This document shows, piece after piece, positions 43,655 through 53,296 of a stretch of DNA of 64,000 bases (position 1 is its first letter; each line of letters begins with the position of its first letter). The notes under the pieces are model-generated. The model searched no databases, had not been told where the DNA came from, and saw only the letters and a program-made list of their open reading frames with translations. This stretch comes from Wocania_A sp965224845 (GTDB taxonomy: Bacteria > Bacteroidota > Bacteroidia > Flavobacteriales > Flavobacteriaceae), in contig CBDDAJ010000024.1 of assembly GCA_965224845.1 (NCBI GenBank), positions 62,001-126,000 of the forward strand. The letters are read 5' to 3'. Position numbers and translations under genes: made by a program.

Positions 43655-44030
43655 GTAATCTATTTTTTAATTGCGTCAAAGATATTGCCTTCAAACACCA
43701 TTCAGGTTAAACTTTATCTTTTTATTTTTTACTAACTATTTTGCATATAGTATGCCAAAAATAAAGGATGCCATTCAAAACCTAAAATATTTTTAACATA
43801 CTTATACCATTTCTAATTTGAAATTGCTGCACTAAAACACCCTTTTTCCTTTCTATAAAGAAAAAAAAATCATCATTTTCTTTCACAGTAATTTCAAACA
43901 AGAGCTGGTATTAAATTATATATACGAGCATTTAATAAAAACAAGATCATACTATGTAGTAAATATCGCTTTTAAATATCTTGGAATGTCATATAATATA
44001 GACACACAGCAAATTAGAAAGTCACTAAAC
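43655..44030. other. Gene-free region before the LysM gene
   Basis: The 376 bases between guaA and the LysM gene hold a candidate -7 box TATCTTTG (43677-43684, minus strand) 23 bases before the LysM start. Apart from AT-rich runs nothing else stands out. Confidence 0.5.
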
Positions 44031-45566
44031 CTATTCCCACTCTATTGTTGCGGGTGGTTTTGAACTAATGTCGTAAACTACTCTATTAACGCCTTTTACT
44101 TTATTTATTATATCGTTTGATGTTTTTTGAAGAAACTCATATGGCAAATTAACCCAATCTGCCGTCATACCATCTGTGCTTTCTACGGCTCTAAGTGCTA
44201 CACATTTTTCGTAAGTACGCTCATCACCCATAACACCAACACTATTTACAGGAAGCAACATAGCGCCAGCCTGCCACACCTTATCGTACAAGCCCCATTC
44301 TTTTAATCCGTTTATAAAAATAGCATCGACCTCCTGAAGCATGTTTACTTTTTCGGCTGTAATATCTCCCAAAATACGAATCCCCAAACCTGGTCCTGGA
44401 AATGGATGGCGGCCTAAAAGTTCCGGATCGATACCAAGAGTAGCTCCAACACGCCTAACTTCATCTTTAAAAATAGCACGCAGTGGCTCTACAATTTTAA
44501 GCTTCATAAAATCTGGCAACCCGCCTACATTATGATGCGACTTAATGGTTGCCGATGGCCCACCAGTTGCTGAAACACTTTCTATAACATCAGGATAAAT
44601 AGTGCCTTGAGCTAACCATTTTACATCAGTTAATTTATGCGCCTCGTCATCAAAAACTTCAATAAAGGCATTACCAATAGCTTTACGTTTTTTCTCCGGG
44701 TCTTCAATGCCTTTCAAAGCATTTAAAAACCTATCGGAAGCATCAACGCCTTTTACGTTAAGCCCCATACCTTCGTATTGCTTTAAAACATTTTCAAATT
44801 CATTTTTACGTAATAATCCGTTATTTACAAAAATGCAATACAGGTTTTTACCAATGGCTTTATTTAATAAAACTGCAGCTACCGTAGAGTCTACACCTCC
44901 CGAAAGCCCTAAAACAACCTTATCACTTCCAACTTTTTCCTGAATGGCTTCAACAGTTTCTTCAACAAAAGAATCTGGTGTCCAATCTTGATCAAGGCCA
45001 GAAATACCAACTAAAAAGTTTTTTAATAATTGTTTTCCATCTGTAGAATGATATACTTCTGGATGAAACTGGATTGCATACGTTGCTTCACCTTCAATTC
45101 TATAAGCCGCATTTTTCACATCATTAGTACTTGCTAAAAGCGTTCCGTTTGCGGGCAAACCTTTAATCGTATCACTATGGCTCATCCAAACCTGGCTTCC
45201 TTCAGAAATATTATCGAAAAAAACTTCGCCTTTTTTTATAAAAGATAAATTAGCTCTACCATATTCTCTGGTATTAGAAGGGGCAACTTCACCACCTGAA
45301 AAATGAGCTAAATATTGTGCCCCATAGCAAACCGCTAAAAGTGGCTTTTTCCCTCGTATTTCTGCTAAATCGGGATGAAGCGCGTCTGCTCCCCTTACTG
45401 AATTCGGGCTGCCAGAAAGAATTACTGCCTTATAATCTTTTAAAGTTGATGGAATTTTGTTAAATGGGTGTATTTCGGAGTAAATGTTGAGTTCCCTAAC
45501 TCTACGGGCAATAAGTTGTGTGTATTGCGATCCGAAGTCTAAAATTAATACCTTGTCGTGTTGCAT
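44031..45566 (-). CDS. guaA: GMP synthase (glutamine-hydrolysing)
   Basis: A 511-residue enzyme converting XMP to GMP. The glutaminase domain has the nucleophile in LLAVCYGAQYLAH (Cys about 78) and the histidine/glutamate pair in AIQFHPEVYHS; the ATP pyrophosphatase domain has LGLSGGVDST (P-loop, about 220-229) and the C-terminus ends VYDISSKPPATIEWE, as in the family. The frame is open two codons upstream from a TTG, but the ATG at 45566 gives MQHDKVLILDFGSQ. A -7 box ends three bases before this ATG, so the mRNA may be leaderless. Confidence 0.97.
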   Translation of the reverse strand: MQHDKVLILDFGSQYTQLIARRVRELNIYSEIHPFNKIPSTLKDYKAVILSGSPNSVRGADALHPDLAEIRGKKPLLAVCYGAQYLAHFSGGEVAPSNTREYGRANLSFIKKGEVFFDNISEGSQVWMSHSDTIKGLPANGTLLASTNDVKNAAYRIEGEATYAIQFHPEVYHSTDGKQLLKNFLVGISGLDQDWTPDSFVEETVEAIQEKVGSDKVVLGLSGGVDSTVAAVLLNKAIGKNLYCIFVNNGLLRKNEFENVLKQYEGMGLNVKGVDASDRFLNALKGIEDPEKKRKAIGNAFIEVFDDEAHKLTDVKWLAQGTIYPDVIESVSATGGPSATIKSHHNVGGLPDFMKLKIVEPLRAIFKDEVRRVGATLGIDPELLGRHPFPGPGLGIRILGDITAEKVNMLQEVDAIFINGLKEWGLYDKVWQAGAMLLPVNSVGVMGDERTYEKCVALRAVESTDGMTADWVNLPYEFLQKTSNDIINKVKGVNRVVYDISSKPPATIEWE

Positions 45567-45569
45567 GCG

Positions 45570-45577
45570 CAAAAGTA
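45570..45577 (-). promoter_or_regulatory. -7 box abutting the guaA start codon
   Basis: On the minus strand TACTTTTG ends three bases before the guaA ATG. The same octamer lies four bases before the MATE ATG at 24189. No clear TTG is seen at the -33 distance. Confidence 0.5.
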
Positions 45578-45628
45578 AGAATTGATTTTATATTGACGAA
45601 TATAGGATTAACAATTTTTTCAACTTTT

Positions 45629-46999
45629 TTACATCATGGAATCCAAAATTAATTTGATGTCTTTCTCTGTGGTATCTGGATTAATAAAACAGAAGCGTGA
45701 AACGGTTTCGAATGCATCTCCTTTTTTCCACTTGGTTGGTGTTACCAAAGCAAATCCTTTTTTATGATTTTCGTAGGTCCAATGTGTATAATCTTCTGGT
45801 TTCCACCCTATTCTTCTGTACAATACACATGATAAACTTGGCTCTCGTACTAATTCAACATTAGGGTTTTCCTTTATCATTTTACCTGCAATTTGAGCTA
45901 ATTCTATACCGCGCTCAACGGCAGCTTTATACCTATCGGTTCCATGAGTAGCTAACGAAAACCATAATGGCAAGCCTCTAACACGACGTGTTAACTGGAT
46001 TTGATAATCGGTTGGATTAAAACCATGAGCACCATCATCCTTAAAAATATCTAAATACGAGCCCTGTTGTGAATGGGCTTTTTTAGCAAGTTCAGGCTTT
46101 TTGTAAATAACAGCCCCACAATCATAAGGTGAAAACATCCATTTATGCGGATCGACAGTAATACTATCTGCTCTCTCAATACCTTTAAACAAATGTCTTA
46201 CAGAATCTGCTGCCAAAGCACCACCACCATAAGCTGCATCAATATGAAACCAGAGCTTTTCTTTTTTACAGATTGCAGCTATCCCTTCCAAATCATCAAT
46301 AATTCCGGCATTTGTAGTTCCTCCTGTAGCTACAACAGCAAATAACCGTTTGCGCTGGTGTTCAGTTAAACCATCAATAGTTTTTTGCAACGCTGTACCA
46401 TACATGATATCTTCAGTATCTACCAAAAGAATATCCACATCGGCTACTTTAGCCATAGCCTTTATTGAAGAATGTGCTCCTATAGAGGTAATTATTAATC
46501 CTTTTTCACCTTTAAAAGCATCATGCTCTCTCCAGTGCTCTCGAGCTGTTACTATAGCCGATAGGTTTGCCGCTGTACCTCCGCTAGTAAAAACACCAAA
46601 GGCCCCTTCTGGCAATCCGGTTAAAGACACGATCCATTTCATAGCTTCGTTTTCACAAAAAATACCTCCGGCACCTTCCATCCAATAAGCCCCATGGATA
46701 CTAGAGGCCGATGTTACTAAATCAAACATAATTGCAGCTCGTGTTGGAGCTGCTGGCACAAATGCTAAATGCCTTGGATGGTCTATAGGAACATTCGTTT
46801 TCATTAAATGTTTTTTCCATTTTTTAAAAGCAACTTCACCACCTATACCTTCTTTAGTAATAGTTTCTCCTACCAATGCTTTTAACTCTTCTGCCTTTTT
46901 GGGTTTTCCTATTTTTGGATTTGTAGATGAAATTCTATCAATAGTATATTTCATAACATCCATAGTCATTTCTACTAATTCTATGTCTATTTTATGCAT
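45629..46999 (-). CDS. PLP-dependent group II decarboxylase
   Basis: A 456-residue pyridoxal-phosphate enzyme of the aromatic-amino-acid/glutamate decarboxylase fold. The PLP lysine is in DPHKWMFSPYDCG (about 283-295), the cofactor aspartate in WFHIDAAYGGG (about 251-261) and the ring-stacking histidine in IGAHSSIKAM (about 172-181). The substrate cannot be read from sequence; relatives act on tyrosine, DOPA, glutamate, aspartate or diaminobutyrate. It lies between bshC (gap six bases) and guaA (gap 62), so it is probably cotranscribed with bshC. Confidence 0.9.
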   Translation of the reverse strand: MHKIDIELVEMTMDVMKYTIDRISSTNPKIGKPKKAEELKALVGETITKEGIGGEVAFKKWKKHLMKTNVPIDHPRHLAFVPAAPTRAAIMFDLVTSASSIHGAYWMEGAGGIFCENEAMKWIVSLTGLPEGAFGVFTSGGTAANLSAIVTAREHWREHDAFKGEKGLIITSIGAHSSIKAMAKVADVDILLVDTEDIMYGTALQKTIDGLTEHQRKRLFAVVATGGTTNAGIIDDLEGIAAICKKEKLWFHIDAAYGGGALAADSVRHLFKGIERADSITVDPHKWMFSPYDCGAVIYKKPELAKKAHSQQGSYLDIFKDDGAHGFNPTDYQIQLTRRVRGLPLWFSLATHGTDRYKAAVERGIELAQIAGKMIKENPNVELVREPSLSCVLYRRIGWKPEDYTHWTYENHKKGFALVTPTKWKKGDAFETVSRFCFINPDTTEKDIKLILDSMM

Positions 47000-47005
47000 T
47001 TTAAA

Positions 47006-48604
47006 TTACATTTTAAGTATTAAAAACTCACCTTTTAAAGGCTCTAGGTTTTCAATTAATTTTGGCACTAACGCGTCTCCAAATTCCAAATAAAACTCAG
47101 AAAAATTAACTTGTCGCTCCTGCAAACTTTGATTTGGAAATAACACCCTTTGAATATCTGTCATTCTTAAAACCTGGTCTGAAAGAGCTTTCTTTTGCGA
47201 TTTTAACAAGCGTTTTTCAAGGTTATCTAAACCTTTTAGTTGCTTAACTTCTTGTGCTTTTACCGCTCCCAAAAAGGATGCATCAGTAAGCTTTGCTAAT
47301 TCATATAAAGTTTCAAACTGTTTTTTAAGATACTCCTTTTGGGGAGAGAAATCGATTTCAATATCAGAAATCTGTCTTACTTTTTTATTTATAAAAGCAT
47401 CATGCTTTAAAAAAATATCTTCTTTTGAAACATTTAATTTTTCGAGTTTTTTTTGCTGATTCTCTGTTTGGATCAACACCGAATTACGCAATAACAAAAT
47501 AGGAAACGTTACATTTATTTTATCAAAAAACCCTTTTAACTGAAACCAATAGGCCAATTCTCCACCACCGCCAATGTAGCACAAATTAGGTAAAACAACC
47601 TCTTGGTATAAAGGACGCATAATTACATTTGGTGAAAATCGCTCAGCATGTTTATTTACCTCTTCTAAAATTTCATCTTTTGTAAAAACGATGTCTGTAT
47701 TATTAACCTTATAAACACCATCTTTTAAAACTATACGCTCCCTCAAATTTTCTTTTAAATAAAAAAGATTTATTTCTCTGGGGTTAACTTGAATGTTATA
47801 TGCTTTTGAGAGTGTGATATTAGTCTCAGAAACGCATTTAAATGATGTTTGATTTAGTAATTCGTCTTCTATATAGGGAACAAATTGTTTTTTTAAATCT
47901 GCATCATTAGCATCAATAATTACTAAACCATACGCTGTAAACAAGGTGTTGGCCAAAAAACGTGTGGCATCAGCTAAATTATCATACCCGGTATAAGCTT
48001 TTTCAAATAAATCCCTTAAATAGTTAGAATTTTTACTGCGCCCCAATGCTTTTGAAAACAGCTCAAAAACACCATCCAAACCTTCAGTAGATAATTCACC
48101 AACAGCACCTCTTGAATCTTTATTCCATTGGAGTTTCTTTCCTTTAAAATTAAAATAATTTATTTCTTCAAAATCATGATCCTCTGTAGCCATCCAATAA
48201 ATTGGTACAAAATTATATTTTGGATAAGTTTCCTTTAATTTTTTTGAAAGGTTAATTGTAGATACAATTTTATATAAAAAATATAATGGTCCTGTAAATA
48301 AATTTAATTGATGACCAGTAGTTATCGTAAACGTATGCTTAGCTTTTAGTAATTCAATATTTTGAAATGTTAGCTCAGAGGCTTCAATATTCTGATACTG
48401 CTTCCTTAAAACAGATGCCAAAACTGTACGATGAGTTTCTGAAACAAACTTAGAATGGCTCTTCTCCTCTATTTGATCTTTAAAATTTTGAAGATCAGGG
48501 AAACGATTATAAAATGGGTTAAGCGCTTTTTTTTCGTCTAAATAATCACAAATTAGTGATGAGAAATAACCAGTATTGTGAAACGGAATATAATTTTGTT
48601 GCAT
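47006..48604 (-). CDS. bshC: Bacillithiol synthase BshC (cysteine-adding enzyme)
   Basis: A 532-residue protein of the BshC family, which joins cysteine to glucosaminyl-malate to make bacillithiol, the low-molecular-weight thiol of many Firmicutes and Bacteroidota. Diagnostic parts are TITTGHQLNLFTGPLYFLYK (about 93-112), FVPIYWMATEDHDFEEINY (about 131-149) and PNLCYIGGGGELAYWFQLKG (about 341-360), and the C-terminal coiled coil (about 430-480). The bshA and bshB genes are not in the window. It starts the bshC-decarboxylase pair. Confidence 0.95.
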   Translation of the reverse strand: MQQNYIPFHNTGYFSSLICDYLDEKKALNPFYNRFPDLQNFKDQIEEKSHSKFVSETHRTVLASVLRKQYQNIEASELTFQNIELLKAKHTFTITTGHQLNLFTGPLYFLYKIVSTINLSKKLKETYPKYNFVPIYWMATEDHDFEEINYFNFKGKKLQWNKDSRGAVGELSTEGLDGVFELFSKALGRSKNSNYLRDLFEKAYTGYDNLADATRFLANTLFTAYGLVIIDANDADLKKQFVPYIEDELLNQTSFKCVSETNITLSKAYNIQVNPREINLFYLKENLRERIVLKDGVYKVNNTDIVFTKDEILEEVNKHAERFSPNVIMRPLYQEVVLPNLCYIGGGGELAYWFQLKGFFDKINVTFPILLLRNSVLIQTENQQKKLEKLNVSKEDIFLKHDAFINKKVRQISDIEIDFSPQKEYLKKQFETLYELAKLTDASFLGAVKAQEVKQLKGLDNLEKRLLKSQKKALSDQVLRMTDIQRVLFPNQSLQERQVNFSEFYLEFGDALVPKLIENLEPLKGEFLILKM

Positions 48605-48933
48605 ATTAATTGAAAAATTATGTAAATATACAGCTATTCCATTTTTAAAAATCTAAAAAATAAGTTAAGAGTTTGCTGTGCACTAATACCATAAGCTTAG
48701 CTTAGCTTTATGTACAAAAAGCCTATAATATACAATGGTTTTTGCGAACACTTTCTTAATTCTTACATAACATTACCCCAAGAAGGCATTGGCATTCTTA
48801 ATACTCGTTTAATCTTGTTAACTTTTCAATAACCCTAAATTAATACAACAACATTAATAGCTTAACAAACTTTAAAGGGTCTGGTTATAATTTTGGAATC
48901 AAATTAATAACCAAAATATATTCAAATCAAATT
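48605..48933. other. Gene-free divergent region before the PhoX-like gene
   Basis: The 329 bases between bshC and the PhoX-like gene contain a TAATTTTG -7 box (48888-48895) 38 bases before the plus-strand start, with no clear TTG upstream. A short AGCTTAGCTTAGCTT repeat lies at about 48701-48715. Nothing else was recognised. Confidence 0.5.
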
Positions 48934-50454
48934 ATGAAAAATTTATTCAAACTATTTTTATTTCTTTTTGTTACAGCTTTAGCTCATACAACATTAATAA
49001 GCTGTAATATTGAAGATGGGAAAGACGGACTAAATGGTATTGATGGCATTGATGGTTCGGACGGACAAGATGGCAATGATGGATCAGACGCCTCTGTTTA
49101 TTTAACAAGCTCTAAAACTCCAAGCCTATTAAAAGTTACAAGTGCTTTTGTTAACTTAAAAATCTCGCCAATATTATCTTCTGAAGATGTTATACCCAAT
49201 ACCCCAGATTTTGTTTACGGTTCTATGGCTGATGGTGCAGGATTAATTGATAATGGAGACGATACATTTACTTTAATTAATAATATTGAAGCTGATTATT
49301 CAATTGCCCGTATTATTTTAAACAAAAACCTAAGACCAATTTCTGGCGAGTACATTTTAAATGCTCAGGCTACAGCAGAAACAGCACAATGCTCTGGTTC
49401 TTTAATATCTCCTGAAGAGCATGGATTTGGTCCATTATACCTTTCCGGCGGAGAATGGGGAGGTGCGTCTAAAGGGGTATTCCTTACAGACCCTTTTAAA
49501 GAAGCTACTGCTGCTAGTACTGGTCAAATGCTACCGGCTTTTGGCCAATGGTCTACAGAAAACGCTGTGGTAATCGGTAAAGATGCTTATCCAAATAAAA
49601 CAGTTGCTTTTATAGGGGATGATCACTCTAACAACACGGTACCTTCTGGCCAATTAGGCATGTATGTTGGAGATAGAGGAGATTTAAATAATGGAAAATT
49701 ATATGGTCTTAAAGTAACTTCTAACAATATTACTTATGAAGTAGACATGGCTGAAGGCACTGAATATGATGCCGAATTTGTTGAACTAACAGAAAGAGAA
49801 ATTTCTGCTTTAGATACAGAATGTAAAACTAAAGGAGTTATGGGGTTCTCCAGGTTAGAAGATATAGACTGGAGAAGAGGTTCTGCCGCTAACCAAAGAG
49901 AGATTTATTTTGCAGTAACTGGGCGTAATAAATCAGGTTTGATTGGAAAAGGATCTATCTTAGGAAGGATTTACAAAGTCACATTAAATGCTACCGACCC
50001 TACAGGAACTTGTAAAATTACTTGTGTTTTAGATGGTGACAAAATAGGTGGAAAAGCCCAAGGGTTTCACTCTCCAGATAATATTTTAGTAACCGAGAAT
50101 TATGCCTATATTCAAGAAGATCCAAACGGTTATTTAGACACCGCTAGTAATGGTTATGCCAAGTTATATCAATATAACTTAACAACAGGTGCCATTAAAA
50201 CCGTTTTAGAGTGTGATCAGGATAGAGCGGCTTCACTAGGATATGGGTCAACGACCAGAAACTGGGAAATTACCGGTATGATTGATGTGACCGACATTGT
50301 TAACAACGGAACTAATACATTTTTATTGATTACACAAAATCATGGGTGGGAACCTGCAGATGGAACATCGTTCACAGACCCTAAAGCTAACCCCAATCTA
50401 GCTAACAGAAAAGAAGGATCTACTTTGTATGTAATCAAAGGCTTAGACAGGTAA
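48934..50454 (+). CDS. PhoX-like (DUF839-type) exported lipoprotein with a Gly-Xaa-Asp stretch
   Basis: A 506-residue protein. The signal ends at LISC (Cys about 24). Next comes a collagen-like Gly-x-Asp stretch of about eight triplets (residues 29-53), then a probable beta-propeller with features of the PhoX/DUF839 family: MGFSRLEDIDWRRG (about 306-319), EIYFAVTGRN, GRIYKVTLNATD, GFHSPDNILVTENYAYIQED (about 379-398) and ITQNHGWE near the end. PhoX proteins are calcium-dependent alkaline phosphatases; here only the general fold is supported, not activity. It is followed within a few bases by a di-haem peroxidase gene. Confidence 0.75.
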   Translation: MKNLFKLFLFLFVTALAHTTLISCNIEDGKDGLNGIDGIDGSDGQDGNDGSDASVYLTSSKTPSLLKVTSAFVNLKISPILSSEDVIPNTPDFVYGSMADGAGLIDNGDDTFTLINNIEADYSIARIILNKNLRPISGEYILNAQATAETAQCSGSLISPEEHGFGPLYLSGGEWGGASKGVFLTDPFKEATAASTGQMLPAFGQWSTENAVVIGKDAYPNKTVAFIGDDHSNNTVPSGQLGMYVGDRGDLNNGKLYGLKVTSNNITYEVDMAEGTEYDAEFVELTEREISALDTECKTKGVMGFSRLEDIDWRRGSAANQREIYFAVTGRNKSGLIGKGSILGRIYKVTLNATDPTGTCKITCVLDGDKIGGKAQGFHSPDNILVTENYAYIQEDPNGYLDTASNGYAKLYQYNLTTGAIKTVLECDQDRAASLGYGSTTRNWEITGMIDVTDIVNNGTNTFLLITQNHGWEPADGTSFTDPKANPNLANRKEGSTLYVIKGLDR

Positions 50455-50459
50455 TTTTA

Positions 50460-52259
50460 TGAAAACATATTTGAATTTTATTAGATTCAAAGCAAAAACA
50501 TGCACATTAAGTGTATGTTTTTTGCTTTTTCTGCACTTCGTGCTTAAACAAAAAACATAAAAGGAGCGATTTCCCGGAAAACATAAGTCAATTAGAAATA
50601 CTATACAAACATAACCTAACTAAAGCTCGCCATTATTTAGATAGTATCAGCTTAAAAAACAACCAGGATCTTAATAAATTATACTACATAAACTCAAGAG
50701 CATATTTTAAAAGAAGCGAGCCTATCCTTTCCTTTTTCGAAAAAGAAAACTTTAAGTCTTTAAATGCTCCTAATATAATTAAAGTTCATGAAGAAGATCC
50801 TACAGACATTAAAATAAATCAACCTATTGGCTACCAGGTTATCGAAGAAAATTTGTTTTCGGAATCAATAGACACTTTAACATTAACAAGAGCAATTAAC
50901 ATAACTAGTGCCAGACTTAAGCTCATAGAAAATAATAGTAAAATAAAACTAGAAGATTATCATTTGCTATGGCTCATAAGAGATGCGCTAATTAGAATTA
51001 CAACTACTGGGTTATCTAATTTTGATTCCCCAGTTTTAGGGCAATCTTTAAAAGAATCTGGTTACGTTTTAAATACTTTAAAAGATATTTTAACTATTTA
51101 TGAATCTAAGTTTAGTAATAAATCTCTTTATAAGAAATGGCAAAACGAATTGGATCGTTCTATAATCTCGTTGGATGCAGATTTTGATACTTTTGACAGA
51201 TATGACTACATTAAAACGCATACACACAAACAATTAGAGTTATGGAATCAAACAGTTAAAAACTGGCAAGTCGAGTTTCCTTTTGAAATAGCTTTATCTA
51301 ATAATTTCAACTCTCTTTTTAGTGAAAATATGTTTAATAGCTTGCACTTCTCAGATTATAAAAGCGACACAAACAAACTTGATCAAAAAATTATTTTAGG
51401 TAAAATGCTATTTAAAGACGCAAACCTTTCTAAAGACCGTAATATGTCTTGTGCTACATGCCATGTAAAAGAAAAGGGCTTTACTGATGGCAGAGTTACT
51501 TTTGACAATAGGCAAATAAGAAATACACCTACTCTAAGTTATGCAGCTTACCAGCAACTTTATTTTATGGATGCCCGATCTGGAAGTCTTGAAGGGCAGA
51601 TAGTTGGCGTAGTTAATAATCACAATGAATTTAATATGTCTATGGATTCCATTATTAATAGAGTAAGAAAAAACACAGCATATGCCTTCTTACTAGACTC
51701 ATTATATAACAATAAAAGAGACGACTTTAATTTAAGACATGCCATAGCCTCTTATGTTAGAACCTTAAACCCTTTTAACTCAAAATTTGATAATAATGTT
51801 AATGATAAAGAAAACACTTTAACAAAAAAAGAAAAGCAGGGTTTTAATCTATTTATGGGTAAAGCAGCTTGCGCTACATGTCATTTTCCCCCATTATTTA
51901 ATGGCACTATACCTCCTAATTTTAACGATACCGAATTAGAGGTTATAGGCGTTCCTGAGACTAAAGAAAATAAAAACTTAGACGATGATTTGGGCAGGTA
52001 TCATTTGTTTAATGTAGAAGAAAGGAAAGGCTCATTTAAAACACCTACAATTCGTAATATAACTATAACTGCTCCATACATGCATAATGGTGTTTACAAT
52101 ACTTTAGAAGAAGTTATGACCTTTTATAATGAAGGTGGTGGTGCAGGTTTAGGCTTCGACCTACCACATCAAACCTTACCTTTTGATAATTTAAATTTGT
52201 CTGAAAATGAAATTGAATCCATTATTGCATTCATGAAGACACTAACAGATAACAATTAG
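50460..52259 (+). CDS. Di-haem cytochrome c peroxidase-like lipoprotein, probable frameshift at the 5' end
   Basis: The clean reading frame from GTG 50511 encodes 582 residues. Two haem-binding sites, SCATCH (Cys about 313 and 316) and ACATCH (about 453 and 456), and APYMHNGVYNTLEEVMTFYNEGG near the end are typical of di-haem peroxidases (MauG/CcpA group); the first ~300 residues are a helical extension of unknown function. The more likely start is ATG 50460, six bases after the previous stop; its frame gives MKTYLNFIRFKAK and a hydrophobic leader but breaks at the T-runs near 50518-50535. Removing one base joins it to CTSCLNKKHKRS, a lipoprotein-type leader. It probably reduces peroxide or oxidises a periplasmic partner. 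Confidence 0.85.
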
Positions 52260-52395
52260 CTAAGCATCCTTAATACATAAATATTTTGATGATTCTTTAA
52301 TTAAAATGTCGATTTTATCGATATTTTAACAAAAAAAACAGACGCTTTATGTAATTTTTACTAATTTCACATCACATCGTCAAAATAAATCAATC

Positions 52396-53205
52396 ATGAA
52401 AAATCAAAAGTTCCTCTTAGCCTATTCATTTTTACTCTTTATTTTATTAAGTTGTAATAAATCTGGCGTTTTTGAAGAACCTGATATAGCAGAACCAGGA
52501 CCAAGAACTTATGAAGATCTTCAAAAAGATTTTGAAAATATTGATTTTAAACCAGGCCATAATGATGAAGAACTTGAAAACCTTCAAAATGATATTTGGA
52601 AGTTTAGAGTTGTAATGCCAGATGTAGATTTCACAAATAATAAAAGACCCTTAATTATATCCCTGCATGGATGTGCTTCATGTGGCATATCGCCAGATTC
52701 TCATAAATTCACAGAATGCTTAGCAGAAACCGGATTTAAAGCGCTTGATGCTATCATTATAAGCCCAAATAGTAATGGTAAATTATGGCCAACTGTAGAA
52801 AATAACGAGCAGGTAAAAACTTTAGTAGATTTGGCCTCCACATATCTTCCTGTAGATACAAACAAAATTGTAATACATGGTTATAGCGATGGAGGCAATG
52901 GAAGCTGGTTTTTTGCTGAAACACAATCTAGTATATTTTCAGCATCTATTCCTATGGCCAGTCAATACAATACCACAAACAATGGTATAGGTAGGTTAAT
53001 CCCTATTCCTGTATATGTTATTCACGGACAAGAAGATGCTCTATTTTCGGTTACAAATGTTGAAAACTGGGTTAATGCAAGTATTGATTCTGGCAGCGAC
53101 ATCACCATGGTTGTAGCTCCAGATTTAACTCATAATGAGCCTTGTAAATATGCTTCTTATCTGGAAGATGCTGCAGATTGGTTAGTAAATGATGTGTGGA
53201 ATTAA
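52396..53205 (+). CDS. Alpha/beta hydrolase lipoprotein (esterase-like)
   Basis: A 269-residue exported protein. The signal ends in ILLSC (Cys about 20). The hydrolase core has PLIISLHGCASCG (oxyanion-hole HG, about 90-102), the nucleophile in IHGYSDGGNGS (Ser about 164), the acid probably in IHGQEDALFS (about 213-222) and the His in LTHNEPC (about 246-252). Polyhydroxybutyrate depolymerase/feruloyl-esterase-type enzymes share this layout. The substrate is unknown. A terminator follows. Confidence 0.82.
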   Translation: MKNQKFLLAYSFLLFILLSCNKSGVFEEPDIAEPGPRTYEDLQKDFENIDFKPGHNDEELENLQNDIWKFRVVMPDVDFTNNKRPLIISLHGCASCGISPDSHKFTECLAETGFKALDAIIISPNSNGKLWPTVENNEQVKTLVDLASTYLPVDTNKIVIHGYSDGGNGSWFFAETQSSIFSASIPMASQYNTTNNGIGRLIPIPVYVIHGQEDALFSVTNVENWVNASIDSGSDITMVVAPDLTHNEPCKYASYLEDAADWLVNDVWN

Positions 53206-53228
53206 ATGTATTAATGTATACCTATTCT

Positions 53229-53258
53229 AATCCTGATAAAATTATCAGGATTTTTTAT
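53229..53258 (+). terminator. Rho-independent terminator after the esterase gene
   Basis: A perfect 11-bp stem AATCCTGATAA / TTATCAGGATT with a two-base loop, followed by TTTTTT, 23 bases after the stop codon. Confidence 0.92.
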
Positions 53259-53296
53259 ATCATACAGCTCACTTTAAAAACAATAAATATTAACAA

